Source: Streptomyces sp. NBC_00162 (GTDB lineage Bacteria; Actinomycetota; Actinomycetes; Streptomycetales; Streptomycetaceae). From it: a DNA stretch of 64,000 nt. The position numbers and the translations under genes were made by a program. This document shows positions 51,582-63,493 of this stretch, in pieces. Numbering within the stretch: position 1 is the first letter of the stretch; each line of letters opens with the position of its first letter. The notes under the pieces are model-generated. The model did no database searches, had not been told where the DNA came from, and saw only the letters and a program-made list of their open reading frames with translations. The stretch covers positions 992,001-1,056,000 of the forward strand of contig NZ_CP102509.1 in the NCBI RefSeq assembly GCF_024611995.1. Direction: 5' to 3'.

Positions 51582-54500
51582 GTGGAGGGTCTGAGCACCG
51601 AGGTCCCGGGCGGCGCCCACCGGGAGCTGATCGCCCGGATCCGTACCGCGCTGGCCGGGCGGAAGCAGAGCGAGGTGGCCCGGGACGCCGGCATCCAGCC
51701 GTCGACCCTGAGCAACATCCTCAACGCGAAGGCGGTGCCCACCCTCACGACGCTCGACGTGCTCGCCCGCGCCCTGGGGATCACCGGACCGGCCCTGGTG
51801 GAGCTGCGCCGGCTGCGCGAGCGGGCGGACGTGCGGACGCGCCGCATCGACGGCTACCTCGCCGCGGCCCGCGACGCCGCGCGGGAGCACCCGTACGCCG
51901 GTGTGCTGCCGGGCACCACGCCTCCGCTCGCCGCGGTCTACTTGCGGCAACGGGTGCGCCGCGCGGCCGAGGCTGCCGGGGCTGCCACCGTGCCGGCCGA
52001 CGAGGTCCCGGCCGGCGGGCGGGTGTGCGTGATCCTGGCGGGGCCCGGCGGCGGCAAGTCGAGCCTGCTGCGGACCTGGCTGGCCCGGGGCACGGGCCGG
52101 TGGCTGAAGGGGCGGGGCGAGGAGAGCGTGCCCGTGCTGGTACCCGCCGCCGACCTGGTCGACGCCCCGCTGGCGGACGCCCTCGCCGCCTCCGTGAACC
52201 GGGAGCTGGAGGGACTGGTGGAGAAGCTGCCGGCGGCCTTCTTCGGCTCCGAGCCGCAGCCGGGGGCGGGCTGGCTGGTCCTGGTGGACGGGCTGGACGA
52301 GGTCACCGACGCGGCCGCCCGGCGCAAGGTGTTGTGCCGCCTCGCGGACGCCTCCGGCGGGGAGCATGCCGGTCTGTACCGGTTCATCGTCGCCACCCGC
52401 CCGCTGCCAGGGCGGGAACTCGACCTCCTGGGCACCGACGTGCCCCACTACGCCCTCCAGCCCTTCGGCCGGGACGACCTGCCGCTGATCGCCGGGAACT
52501 GGTTCCGGTGCCTGGAGGTGGCGGACCCCGAGGGTACGACGCGGCGGTTCCTGCGGGCGTTGGAACAGACCCGGCTCGCGGCGCTCGCACAGGTGCCGCT
52601 GATGACCGCGATGCTGTGCCAGCTCCACGCGGCCGCCCCGGACCAGCCGTTGCCCGCCGGGCGCGGGCAGCTCTACCGCGAGTTCGTCGACCTGCTCCAC
52701 CGCCAGCAGCACCGGGCCGGTTCGCACGGCCTGCCCGTGCTGACCGCGGGCCTCGGGCGCTACGGACCCGGGGCGCTCGCCGCCGCCGAGGAGACGCTCG
52801 ACCACCTCCCCGAACTGATCGCCCGCCTCGCGGCCGAACGCCACGCCGGGAACACCCGGCCCGCGCTCGACGTCCTGTGCGAGCAGCCGCGGGCGCGGCG
52901 GCCCGCGCGGGTGCCGGAGGGCGACTGGCGGGCGTTCCTCGACACCGCCGCCCGGCGCGGCGGCCTGCTGATCCCGCGCGGCGGCGACCTAGTCTTCCTC
53001 CACCAGACGCTGCTGGAACACCTGGCCGCCCGCCATGTCCTGCGCGACCCGAAGGAGGGTGCGCGGGCCATCCGGCGGGCCTTCCACCAGCCCCGCAGAT
53101 GCCGGCCTGCGGTTCCGATGTCCGTCTACGCCAGGGGGACACCACCCGGGGTCCGGCCGCGCGCGTGGGGCCTGCGGTACTGGGCGCCGCCGGCCGATTC
53201 CTCCTCGACCGGGTTCCTCCTCGACGCCGCGCACGACGCCGGTCTCGGCCTGCGCAGGTCACCGCTCCGGCGCCTGGCGTCGCGGGGCGGGCTGCCCGGC
53301 TGGGAGTTCGTGGCCGCCCAGGCCCACATGGGCACCCGCCTTCCCGACGACGTGGTCGCCACGGCAGCGGGGCACCTCCACGCTTACACGGGCCCCGAGT
53401 TCAGTGCCCGCATCCGTACCCAGGCCGCCGAGGCGCTGACCCGTCTCGGGGACCCCCGGGGACCGGATCTCCTGTACGGCTTCGCCGTCGATGCGTCCTG
53501 CCCGGAGTTCGATCGGTTTCGGGTGGCCGGGGCCCTGGTCGAGCACGGGGATCCCCGGGGCCCCGCCTCGCTCGTCGTCGTCTCCGGGGACCCGGTCGTC
53601 TCCAGCAAGGTCCGCCGCGACGCCGCCGCGGCGCTGGCCGCGATCGACGACCCCCGCGCCGCGGGCCTCTTCCTCGCGATCGCCCTCGCCGGGTCCTCCT
53701 CCGGCCGCGACCGTGTCCCGGCCGCCGAATCCGCGGCCGAACTGGGCGACCCCCGTGCCCTGGACGCGCTGTACGCACTGTGCCTGGCACCGGACATGCC
53801 CGCCGCGTACCGTGTGGCGGCCGCCGAGGCACTGGCCACCCGCGGCGACCCACGGGGCCCCGCCTCGCTCCTGTCCGTCTCGCTGGACGTGAACGTGCAA
53901 CAGGCGGTGCGCGTCAGAGCGGCCGGGGCGCTGGTCTCCGCGGGTGATCCCCGTGAGGCCGACCGCCTGCACGCCCTCGGCCTCTCCTCCGGCGGGCCGG
54001 GGCAGGCCCGTTTGGAGGCCGGTGTGGCGCTGGCAGGCATCGGCGACCCGCGCGCCGCCGAGGTGTTCCACTCACTCGCCGCCAACCGGGGCGAGGGTCA
54101 GCACGATCGCGTCCGCGCGGCGAAGCAGCTGGCGGCGCTCGGGGATCCCCGCAGCCACGGCCTGCTCCTCGCCCTCTCCCGGGACCCGGGCATCAGCGGC
54201 TCCCCACGTGTGGAGGCGGCGACGGCACTGGCCGCGCTGGACGAACCGGCCGCCGCCGAACAGCTGCACGCGCTCACCTGGGCCCGGGCCCTCTCCACCC
54301 GGGACCAGTTGGCGGCCGCCGTGGCGCTGGCCGGCCTGGGCGACCGCCGCGCCGCCCACGCCCTCCACCTCCTGGCACTGTGTCCCGAGGTCCCGGACCC
54401 GAGCCGGGTGAATGCCGCCAGGGCACTGGTCGGGCTCGGCGACCCGCACGCCGCCGACCTCCTGCGCGCCCTGCCCGCGCTCTTCGACCCGAACACCTTC

Positions 54501-54725
54501 GGTGACTATCTGCTCGACGTTCCGCGGCTGCTGGCCGGCCTAGGAGACGCGCGGGCCGCAGAGCTGCTGGCCGCCCTGCCGGCGCCGCTGTGGCCGGGAG
54601 AGCAGACGTCGAACCTGGTCAGGGGGATCCTGGAGGAGGTCGGCAGGCCGCCCCGGGGGCCCCGGCCTAAACGCGGTTCCCGCCGAACGGGCCGCCGAAC
54701 GGGCCCGCGAAGCCCCAGTACGTGA
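51582..54725 (+). CDS. XRE-HTH / NACHT STAND ATPase with C-terminal helical repeats
   Basis: 1047 residues; GTG 51582 after AAGGGG. An XRE-type helix-turn-helix (about 14-70, SEVARDAGIQPSTLSNILNA) is followed by a NACHT P-loop ATPase: Walker A GPGGGKS (154-160), Walker B WLVLVDGLDEVTD (231-243), and a later FLHQTLLEHLAARHVL segment typical of STAND proteins. From about residue 605 to 1010 there are about 12 repeats of roughly 34 residues, each with an LGDPRA-type turn, forming a superhelical sensor. Similar NACHT proteins in bacteria sense phage; with an HTH instead of a nuclease it may act on transcription. The last 59 bp overlap the convergent gene. Confidence 0.9.
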   Translation: MEGLSTEVPGGAHRELIARIRTALAGRKQSEVARDAGIQPSTLSNILNAKAVPTLTTLDVLARALGITGPALVELRRLRERADVRTRRIDGYLAAARDAAREHPYAGVLPGTTPPLAAVYLRQRVRRAAEAAGAATVPADEVPAGGRVCVILAGPGGGKSSLLRTWLARGTGRWLKGRGEESVPVLVPAADLVDAPLADALAASVNRELEGLVEKLPAAFFGSEPQPGAGWLVLVDGLDEVTDAAARRKVLCRLADASGGEHAGLYRFIVATRPLPGRELDLLGTDVPHYALQPFGRDDLPLIAGNWFRCLEVADPEGTTRRFLRALEQTRLAALAQVPLMTAMLCQLHAAAPDQPLPAGRGQLYREFVDLLHRQQHRAGSHGLPVLTAGLGRYGPGALAAAEETLDHLPELIARLAAERHAGNTRPALDVLCEQPRARRPARVPEGDWRAFLDTAARRGGLLIPRGGDLVFLHQTLLEHLAARHVLRDPKEGARAIRRAFHQPRRCRPAVPMSVYARGTPPGVRPRAWGLRYWAPPADSSSTGFLLDAAHDAGLGLRRSPLRRLASRGGLPGWEFVAAQAHMGTRLPDDVVATAAGHLHAYTGPEFSARIRTQAAEALTRLGDPRGPDLLYGFAVDASCPEFDRFRVAGALVEHGDPRGPASLVVVSGDPVVSSKVRRDAAAALAAIDDPRAAGLFLAIALAGSSSGRDRVPAAESAAELGDPRALDALYALCLAPDMPAAYRVAAAEALATRGDPRGPASLLSVSLDVNVQQAVRVRAAGALVSAGDPREADRLHALGLSSGGPGQARLEAGVALAGIGDPRAAEVFHSLAANRGEGQHDRVRAAKQLAALGDPRSHGLLLALSRDPGISGSPRVEAATALAALDEPAAAEQLHALTWARALSTRDQLAAAVALAGLGDRRAAHALHLLALCPEVPDPSRVNAARALVGLGDPHAADLLRALPALFDPNTFGDYLLDVPRLLAGLGDARAAELLAALPAPLWPGEQTSNLVRGILEEVGRPPRGPRPKRGSRRTGRRTGPRSPST

Positions 54726-55047
54726 CCAGCACGTCGCGGTAGCCGGGGTCGCCGAGGTGCTGCTCCCGGTGGAACTCCGGGGCGGCCTTGATCTGTTCCT
54801 TGGTTCCGTCCACGTACACGGTCCGGATCTCCGGGTCGATGCGGGTCACCGCGCCCGCCGGAACGAGGACCTCCCTGCCGAAGATCCACACGCCGGTGTC
54901 GACCACCAGATAGGCGTCGCCGGCCTCGTCGTTGTGCTGGTCGACCTTTCCGATGTGGCCGTCCGTCGCCTCGACCGTGTAGCCCGTGAGGTCGGTGCCT
55001 GCCAGATGGCCCGAGGTCGACCGGTAACTCCATACATGCTGCGTCAC
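54667..55047 (-). CDS. PRC-barrel domain protein
   Basis: 126 residues from GTG 55047, after GAGGAG. GTDLTGYTVEATDGHIGKVD and LVVDTGVWIFGREVLVPAGA form the PRC-barrel core. The C-terminal tail is Gly/Phe-rich (GFAGPFGGPFGG). Such small stress proteins are common in Streptomyces; partner unknown. Confidence 0.88.
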   Translation of the reverse strand: MTQHVWSYRSTSGHLAGTDLTGYTVEATDGHIGKVDQHNDEAGDAYLVVDTGVWIFGREVLVPAGAVTRIDPEIRTVYVDGTKEQIKAAPEFHREQHLGDPGYRDVLVTYWGFAGPFGGPFGGNRV

Positions 55048-55163
55048 TCGAAAGCTCCTCGGTTCGGCGGGCGGCGGGTCCTTCCCGCCGCACCTCCTCG
55101 CCTGCCCGGTGAGCGAAGCCGTAACCACCCCCGTCGGGGCCCCGGACGGCGCATACTCGGACC

Positions 55164-58285
<3,122 letters not shown>

Positions 58286-58303
58286 CTACGGGGGTCTTGC
58301 CGG

Positions 58304-59359
58304 TCACGCCGAACGCAGCAGCTCGTCCGGGCCGACGCCGTGGGCGAAGGGCCGGCCGTGTGCGTAGCGTTCCACCTCGTCGATGGCCCAGTGGGCCATA
58401 CGGGACAGCTCGTTGCCGAGGGAACCCGCAATGTGCGGGGTGAGGAGCACGTTGGGCAGGGTGAAGAGGGGCGAGCCGGCCGGGGGCTGTTCGGGGTCGG
58501 TGACGTCGATGACGGCGTGGATGCGGCCGGTCCGCAGTTCGGCGACGAGGGCGTCGGTGTCCACGAGGGAGCCGCGCGCGGTGTTGACGAGGGTGGCCCC
58601 GTCGGCGAGCCGCCCGAGCAGCTGCGCATCGAACATGTGGCGGGTCTCGGGGAGTTGGGGCGCGTGGATGGAGACCACGTCGCTGCGCGAGACGAGTTCG
58701 TCCAGCGGGAGCGGGCACACGCCGAGGGCGGCGGCCTCCTGCGCGTCCACGTACGGGTCGTAGAGCAGCACGTCGAGGTCGAAGGGGCGCAGCAGCTCGA
58801 TGACCCGGCGGCCGATGCGGGAGGCGCCGACGATGCCCACGGTGCGCCGGTAGTTGCCGTATCCGGCGAAGTAGGGCAGGAGTTCGTACGCCGTGCGCTC
58901 GCGGCGGTAGCGCCGGGCGCTGTCCAGGACCCGCTTGTTCGCGAACAGGATCGCGGCGAGGGTGAACTCGGCGACGGGCCGGGCGTTGGCCGCCGCGGCG
59001 GAGGAGACGGTGATGCCCCGCTCCCAGACGGCCGGGGTGATGTGGTGTTTGACGGACCCGGCGGCGTGGACGACGGCCTTGAGGGCCGGCAGCCGGCGCA
59101 GTGCGTCCTCGTCGAGGAGCGGGGAGCCCCAGTGGGTGAAGAGGACCTCGGTGCGGGCGAGCAGCTGCGGGTCGGCGGCCCGGTAGTCGGTGACGAGCAG
59201 CGCGGTGTCGGTGTCCGCGACGCGGGGCAGCCGCTCGAGCGCGGCGGCCTCGAGGAGGGTGCGGTGGACGGTGGCGCCCATGGCAAGGAGGGTGCGCGGG
59301 GCTCCGGCCGCGGCCGGGGGCCAAGGTTCGCGTAGGGGCGTGGTGGTGGTCACGATCAC
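58304..59359 (-). CDS. D-2-hydroxyacid dehydrogenase
   Basis: 351 residues from GTG 59359, which overlaps the permease stop (GTGA). NAD-binding RRTVGIVGASRIGRRVIELL, the Arg motif LVNTARGSLVDTDALVAEL, and TPHIAGSLGNEL with the catalytic His are standard for the family. In a sugar operon it probably handles a sugar acid or keto acid derived from the imported substrate; inferred from context only. Confidence 0.93.
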   Translation of the reverse strand: MIVTTTTPLREPWPPAAAGAPRTLLAMGATVHRTLLEAAALERLPRVADTDTALLVTDYRAADPQLLARTEVLFTHWGSPLLDEDALRRLPALKAVVHAAGSVKHHITPAVWERGITVSSAAAANARPVAEFTLAAILFANKRVLDSARRYRRERTAYELLPYFAGYGNYRRTVGIVGASRIGRRVIELLRPFDLDVLLYDPYVDAQEAAALGVCPLPLDELVSRSDVVSIHAPQLPETRHMFDAQLLGRLADGATLVNTARGSLVDTDALVAELRTGRIHAVIDVTDPEQPPAGSPLFTLPNVLLTPHIAGSLGNELSRMAHWAIDEVERYAHGRPFAHGVGPDELLRSA

Positions 59360-60288
59360 TTCACCGCGCCCGCGGTCAGACCCGAGCGCCAGAAGCGCTG
59401 GAGGCAGAGGAAGGCCACGGCGAGCGGCAGGACGGAGACCAGGGAGCCGGTGATGAGCAGGGCGTACTGCTCGGGGTACTGGGTCAGCGTGGCGTTCCAG
59501 TTGAACAGGCCGAGTCCCACCGGGTAGAGCTCGTGGTCGTTGAGCATGACCAGCGGGAGGAAGAAGCTGTTCCAGCTGCCGGTGAAGGAGAAGAGGAAGA
59601 CGGTGACGAAGGCGGGCGCGAGCATCGGCAGGGCGACGGAGCCGAAGATGCGCAGTTCGCCGGCGCCGTCCATGCGGGCGGCCTCCAGGGTCTCGCCGGG
59701 GACGTAGCCCTCGGAGAAGATCCGGGAGAGGTAGACGCCGAAGGGGCTGACCAGGCCGGGGATCAGGATCGCCCAGTAGCTGTTGACGATGCCGGCCTTG
59801 GAGGCCAGCAGGTACATGGGCAGGGAGATGACGGTGGCGGGGACCAGCAGGCCGAGGAGGATGAAGCCGTACAGCTTCTCCTTGCCCCGGAAGTCGTACT
59901 TGTCGAAGGCGTAGCCCGCGCCGAGGCTCAGCAGGGTCGAGGCGAGGGACCCGAGGACCGAGTAGACGAAGCTGTTGAGCAGCCAGCGTCCGAAGATGCC
60001 GTCGTTGTACGTGAACAGGTCGCCGAGGTTGGCGAACAGGTTGAAGTCGCCGAGGGTGAAGCCGGGCTTGCCGAAGAGGTCCGCGTTGTTCTTGGTCGCG
60101 GCGAACAGCAGCCAGGTGAGCGGCATCAGGGTGTAGAGGGCGATCAGGGCGAGGAGGCCGTTGACCGCGGCTTTCGAGGCGAGGATCCGGCCGCCGGTGC
60201 GCGGGCGGCGGGGCGGGTGCGGGTGGCGGCGGCGCGGGGTGCCGCCGGGCGCGGGGTGCGCGGTCTTGTCCGCGGTGAGGGTGCTCAT
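59356..60288 (-). CDS. Carbohydrate ABC transporter permease (MalG-like)
   Basis: 310 residues; ATG 60288 overlaps the upstream permease stop (ATGA) and follows GGAAGGAAG. Six membrane segments and the EAA loop LEAARMDGAGELRIFGSVAL that contacts the ATPase. No ATPase gene is in the operon, so the general ATPase MsiK, shared by streptomycete sugar importers, is the likely energy source. Confidence 0.95.
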   Translation of the reverse strand: MSTLTADKTAHPAPGGTPRRRHPHPPRRPRTGGRILASKAAVNGLLALIALYTLMPLTWLLFAATKNNADLFGKPGFTLGDFNLFANLGDLFTYNDGIFGRWLLNSFVYSVLGSLASTLLSLGAGYAFDKYDFRGKEKLYGFILLGLLVPATVISLPMYLLASKAGIVNSYWAILIPGLVSPFGVYLSRIFSEGYVPGETLEAARMDGAGELRIFGSVALPMLAPAFVTVFLFSFTGSWNSFFLPLVMLNDHELYPVGLGLFNWNATLTQYPEQYALLITGSLVSVLPLAVAFLCLQRFWRSGLTAGAVK

Positions 60289-61217
60289 GCTTCCTTCCAC
60301 CGGTTTCCGAGCCTGGTGACGACAAAGGACAGCAGGGCGCCGAGCAGGGCCAGGATGAGCGAGGCCGCGGCGGCTATCCCGTAGTCGTGCTTGGAGAAGG
60401 CGGCCTGGTAGATGAACATCGTCGGCGACCACTCGGGCGACAGGCCGGTGGCGTCGTAGCGGAAGGTCTCCGGCTCGGTGAACAGCTGGATGGCTCCGAT
60501 GCAGGTGAAGAGGGTGGTGAGGACCACCGAGGAGCGGATCATGGGGAGTTTGACGGACAGGGCGGTGCGGACGGCGCCGGAGCCGTCGACGGTCGCGGCC
60601 TCCAGCGTCTCGCGGGGGATGGCCTGCAGGGCCGCGTAGAAGATCACCATGTTGTAGCCGATCCACTGCCAGGCTGTGGCGTTGGCCATCGAGAAGAGAA
60701 TGGCGTCGTCGCCGAAGAAGTCGGCCTTGGCGCCGGCCCAGTCGAGGAACTGGTGGATCGGGCTGAGGCCCGGGGTGTAGAGGAACACCCAGATGATGGC
60801 GGCGATCAGACCGGGCACCGCGTGCGGCAGGAACGCGGCGAGCTGGAAGAACCGCTTGGCGCGGGCCAGGGTCGAGTCGATGAGCAGGGCGAGGACGAGG
60901 GCCCCGCCGATCATGACGGGAATGTAGACCGCGCAGTACGCCGCGATGTGCAGGAAGCCGGTTTGCAGGGCGGGGGCGGTCAGTGCCCGGACGTAGTTGT
61001 CGATACCGCTGAAGAGGGTCTGCGTTCCGCCGAAGCCGAGGCCGGAGGACTGCTCGCGGAAGAGGCTCAGGTAGGCCGCGTACCCGATGGGCACGACCAT
61101 GACGGCGAGGAAGAGCAGGACGAACGGTCCGATGAGCAGGGCGGCGGCGGTGCGTTGACCGCGCCGGCCGCGGCCTGAGCGCCGCGTGCTGCTGGGGGCG
61201 AGTGGTGCCGGCTTCAC
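60285..61217 (-). CDS. Carbohydrate ABC transporter permease (MalF-like)
   Basis: 310 residues; GTG 61217 overlaps the binding protein stop (GTGA). Six membrane segments; EAA loop LEAATVDGSGAVRTALSVKL. It pairs with the MalG-like permease to form the inner-membrane channel. Confidence 0.95.
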   Translation of the reverse strand: MKPAPLAPSSTRRSGRGRRGQRTAAALLIGPFVLLFLAVMVVPIGYAAYLSLFREQSSGLGFGGTQTLFSGIDNYVRALTAPALQTGFLHIAAYCAVYIPVMIGGALVLALLIDSTLARAKRFFQLAAFLPHAVPGLIAAIIWVFLYTPGLSPIHQFLDWAGAKADFFGDDAILFSMANATAWQWIGYNMVIFYAALQAIPRETLEAATVDGSGAVRTALSVKLPMIRSSVVLTTLFTCIGAIQLFTEPETFRYDATGLSPEWSPTMFIYQAAFSKHDYGIAAAASLILALLGALLSFVVTRLGNRWKEA

Positions 61218-62536
61218 TTCGCGAGCTTCAGACCGCGGTCGTTGATCAGCTTCTCGGCCGTGGCCTGCGCCGTGTCGAACGCGGCGGCGAAGTTGCCGTC
61301 CTGGGCCTTGGCCAGGGCCGCGACGAGGTCGACCGAGGTCGCGTTGTGGACCGGGCTCCAGACCCAGCCGGTGGCGATGTTCGGTACCTGCTCGGAGGCG
61401 GTGGCGTAGATGTCCTGGCCGCCGTAGAACTTGGTGTCGAATGAGGCCTTCGCCGTCTCGCGGAGCGCCTCGTCGGCGGGCATGGCACTGGAGGTCCCCG
61501 GGCTCAGCCGGGCCTTGACGGCCTCCGGGCTGGTGGTGGCCCACTTGATGAACTCGGCGGCGGCCTCCGCCTTCTTGCTGTCCTTGATGACGGCGAAGGA
61601 GGAGCCGCCCACCATGCCGATCTTGCCGTCACCCCAGCCGGGGAGCGCGGCGGAGGCCCACTTGCCCTCCTGCTTCGCCTGCTCGGTCTTCAGGCTGCCC
61701 GCGCTCCAGGAGGCGCCGAGGCGGGTGTACACCTTGTTCTCGGAGGCCGCCTTGGTCGATTCGGGGCTCCACGCCTTGTGGTTGAAGACCAGGTCGTTCT
61801 TGACCAGGTCGCCCCAGTACGCGGCGACCTTCTTGGTGGCGGCGTCGTTGATGTTCACCTTCCAGGCGTCGCCTTCCGTGCCGTACCACTTGGCACCGGC
61901 CTGCTGGGCGAGGCCCGCCCAGGTCGCCGACTCGTCGCCCCAGAAGGAGGTGATGCGGGCCTCGGGGTCGGCCTGCTTTATCTGCTCCGCGGCCGTCCGG
62001 AACTCGTCCCAGGTCTTCGGGACGGCGATCTTGTGCTGCTCGAAGAGGTCCTTGCGGTAGTAGAGCATCTGCGGCGCCACGTCGAAGGGCGCCGCCCACT
62101 GCTTGCCGCCGAGGGTGACCAGGGCCTGGACCTGCTCGGGCTGCTTCTTGACGGTGGGTCCGAGCAGCTTGGAGGAGTCGGCGAGCAGTCCCTGGGTGAC
62201 GAGGTCGGGGACGGCCTGGTACTCGATGTTCATGACGTCCGGGCCGTTGCCCGCCTTCACGGCCGCGGCGAGCTTGTCGTAGCCGCCGGCCAGGCCCGCG
62301 GGCACCTCGGCGAACTTGACCTTGATGGTGTCGTGGCTCGCGTTGAAGGCCTCGGCCGTCTGCTTCGTGCCCGGCATCCAGGACCAGTAGGTGATCTCCA
62401 CCGGCTGGGCGGCGGTGCCGCCGCCCGCGGCCTTGCCGGAGCCGTCGCCGTCACCGCAGGCGGTGGCCAGAAGCCCCAGGGCGGCGAGGGAGGCGGTGGC
62501 GGCGACTGTGCGGAACGAACGTGAAGTGCGCGACAT
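61214..62536 (-). CDS. Sugar ABC transporter substrate-binding lipoprotein
   Basis: 440 residues; ATG 62536 after GTAGGAGCC. A signal and lipobox (LLATAC) tether it to the membrane. PVEITYWSWMPGTKQTAEAF, PDVMNIEYQAVPDLV and FAVIKDSKKAEAAAEFIKWA are typical of family 1 solute-binding proteins. The GH2 enzyme downstream suggests a beta-galactoside or similar oligosaccharide ligand. Confidence 0.94.
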   Translation of the reverse strand: MSRTSRSFRTVAATASLAALGLLATACGDGDGSGKAAGGGTAAQPVEITYWSWMPGTKQTAEAFNASHDTIKVKFAEVPAGLAGGYDKLAAAVKAGNGPDVMNIEYQAVPDLVTQGLLADSSKLLGPTVKKQPEQVQALVTLGGKQWAAPFDVAPQMLYYRKDLFEQHKIAVPKTWDEFRTAAEQIKQADPEARITSFWGDESATWAGLAQQAGAKWYGTEGDAWKVNINDAATKKVAAYWGDLVKNDLVFNHKAWSPESTKAASENKVYTRLGASWSAGSLKTEQAKQEGKWASAALPGWGDGKIGMVGGSSFAVIKDSKKAEAAAEFIKWATTSPEAVKARLSPGTSSAMPADEALRETAKASFDTKFYGGQDIYATASEQVPNIATGWVWSPVHNATSVDLVAALAKAQDGNFAAAFDTAQATAEKLINDRGLKLAK

Positions 62537-62587
62537 GGCACGGCTCCTACGGGGCCTCGTACGGAAGGAGTGGGGTGAACGGGCACC

Positions 62588-62616
62588 ATCGTTTGTCCGA
62601 AACCGATCACAGTCAA
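62588..62616 (-). promoter_or_regulatory. Possible promoter of the sugar operon
   Basis: On the minus strand TTGACT (62616-62611), 17 bp, then AACGAT (62593-62588), 52 bp upstream of the binding-protein start. The -35 is good, the -10 moderate. An AT-rich stretch (ACATAACAATCGAATAG, 62627-62643) just upstream could be a regulator site. The rest of 62537-62825 holds no gene. Confidence 0.4.
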
Positions 62617-62825
62617 GGGTGAACGCACATAACAATCGAATAGGCAGGCACTTTCCGTTAGGTTTCGATCGAGACGCTCAATACGTTCACTCCAGGGCGG
62701 GTTCAAGCCAGTAGTTGAGCTGCACCTGACAATTCAAGGTCCCTGTGACACCCTCCGTGACGCACTCCCGCGAGGCCTCCGGGCCCTCGCATCACCCCCA
62801 CAAGGACGTGGCAAGGAGGAGCGAC

Positions 62826-63329
62826 ATGAGGCACATCCCCACGCTCACCGGACTCGCCGCACTGGCGATCGCGGCAACCGTCGTCGGCACATCGGCGGCG
62901 ATCGCCGCGGGACCCACGGTCGATCAGAAGGCCGACGGGGTCATCGTGGTCGCCGGCAGCACCTGTACCTGGACCAACGCGAGCACCAGCGCCGTCCCGC
63001 CGAACGCCCTCACCGTCGACCGCAACACGATCAACAAGCCCGGCGGCAATCTCACGTGCAACGGCGGCATCACCGCCACCCTCAACAACAACCCCGCCTT
63101 CACCTTCGACGACGCCGGCGCCGTGGCGAAGACGGACGCGATCGACATCACCGGCAAGCAGAGCTTCATCTCCTGCCGGTACAAGGCGACGAACCTCGAG
63201 TGGAACCGCGACGGGACCACCCGGAAGTACACCAACAAGCCCTTCACGGCCACCAAGACCTCGGGCAGCTTCCTCTGTCCGGGGTCGGTCACCACCGCGG
63301 CCGGGGACGCATCCATGCTGTTCCACTGA
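62826..63329 (+). CDS. Secreted hypothetical protein
   Basis: 167 residues; ATG 62826 after AAGGAGGAG. A signal peptide (LTGLAALAIAATVVGTSAAI) precedes a mature part with four Cys (GSTCTWTN, NLTCNGG, FISCRYK, SFLCPGS), likely two disulphides, and many Asn/Thr. No membrane anchor. It looks like a small beta-rich extracellular protein found in streptomycetes; function unknown. Confidence 0.87.
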   Translation: MRHIPTLTGLAALAIAATVVGTSAAIAAGPTVDQKADGVIVVAGSTCTWTNASTSAVPPNALTVDRNTINKPGGNLTCNGGITATLNNNPAFTFDDAGAVAKTDAIDITGKQSFISCRYKATNLEWNRDGTTRKYTNKPFTATKTSGSFLCPGSVTTAAGDASMLFH

Positions 63330-63345
63330 GCACCGGCCCGCATCG

Positions 63346-63386
63346 GGCCCGGCCTCGTCCCCGCTTGCGCCGGATGAGGCCGGGCC
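63346..63386 (+). terminator. Terminator after the secreted protein
   Basis: 14-bp stem with one G-U pair: 63346-63359 with 63373-63386, 13-base loop, 17 bp past the stop codon. Confidence 0.8.
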
Positions 63387-63493
63387 TCCCCGGACGGCCC
63401 GGTTCCCCTCGGTGAAGTACCGTCAGCCCTGCTCCCGTGACCGGTGGGTGGAGGTTTGCACGGGCGGGATCCGAAGATCTACATTCTCACCGC

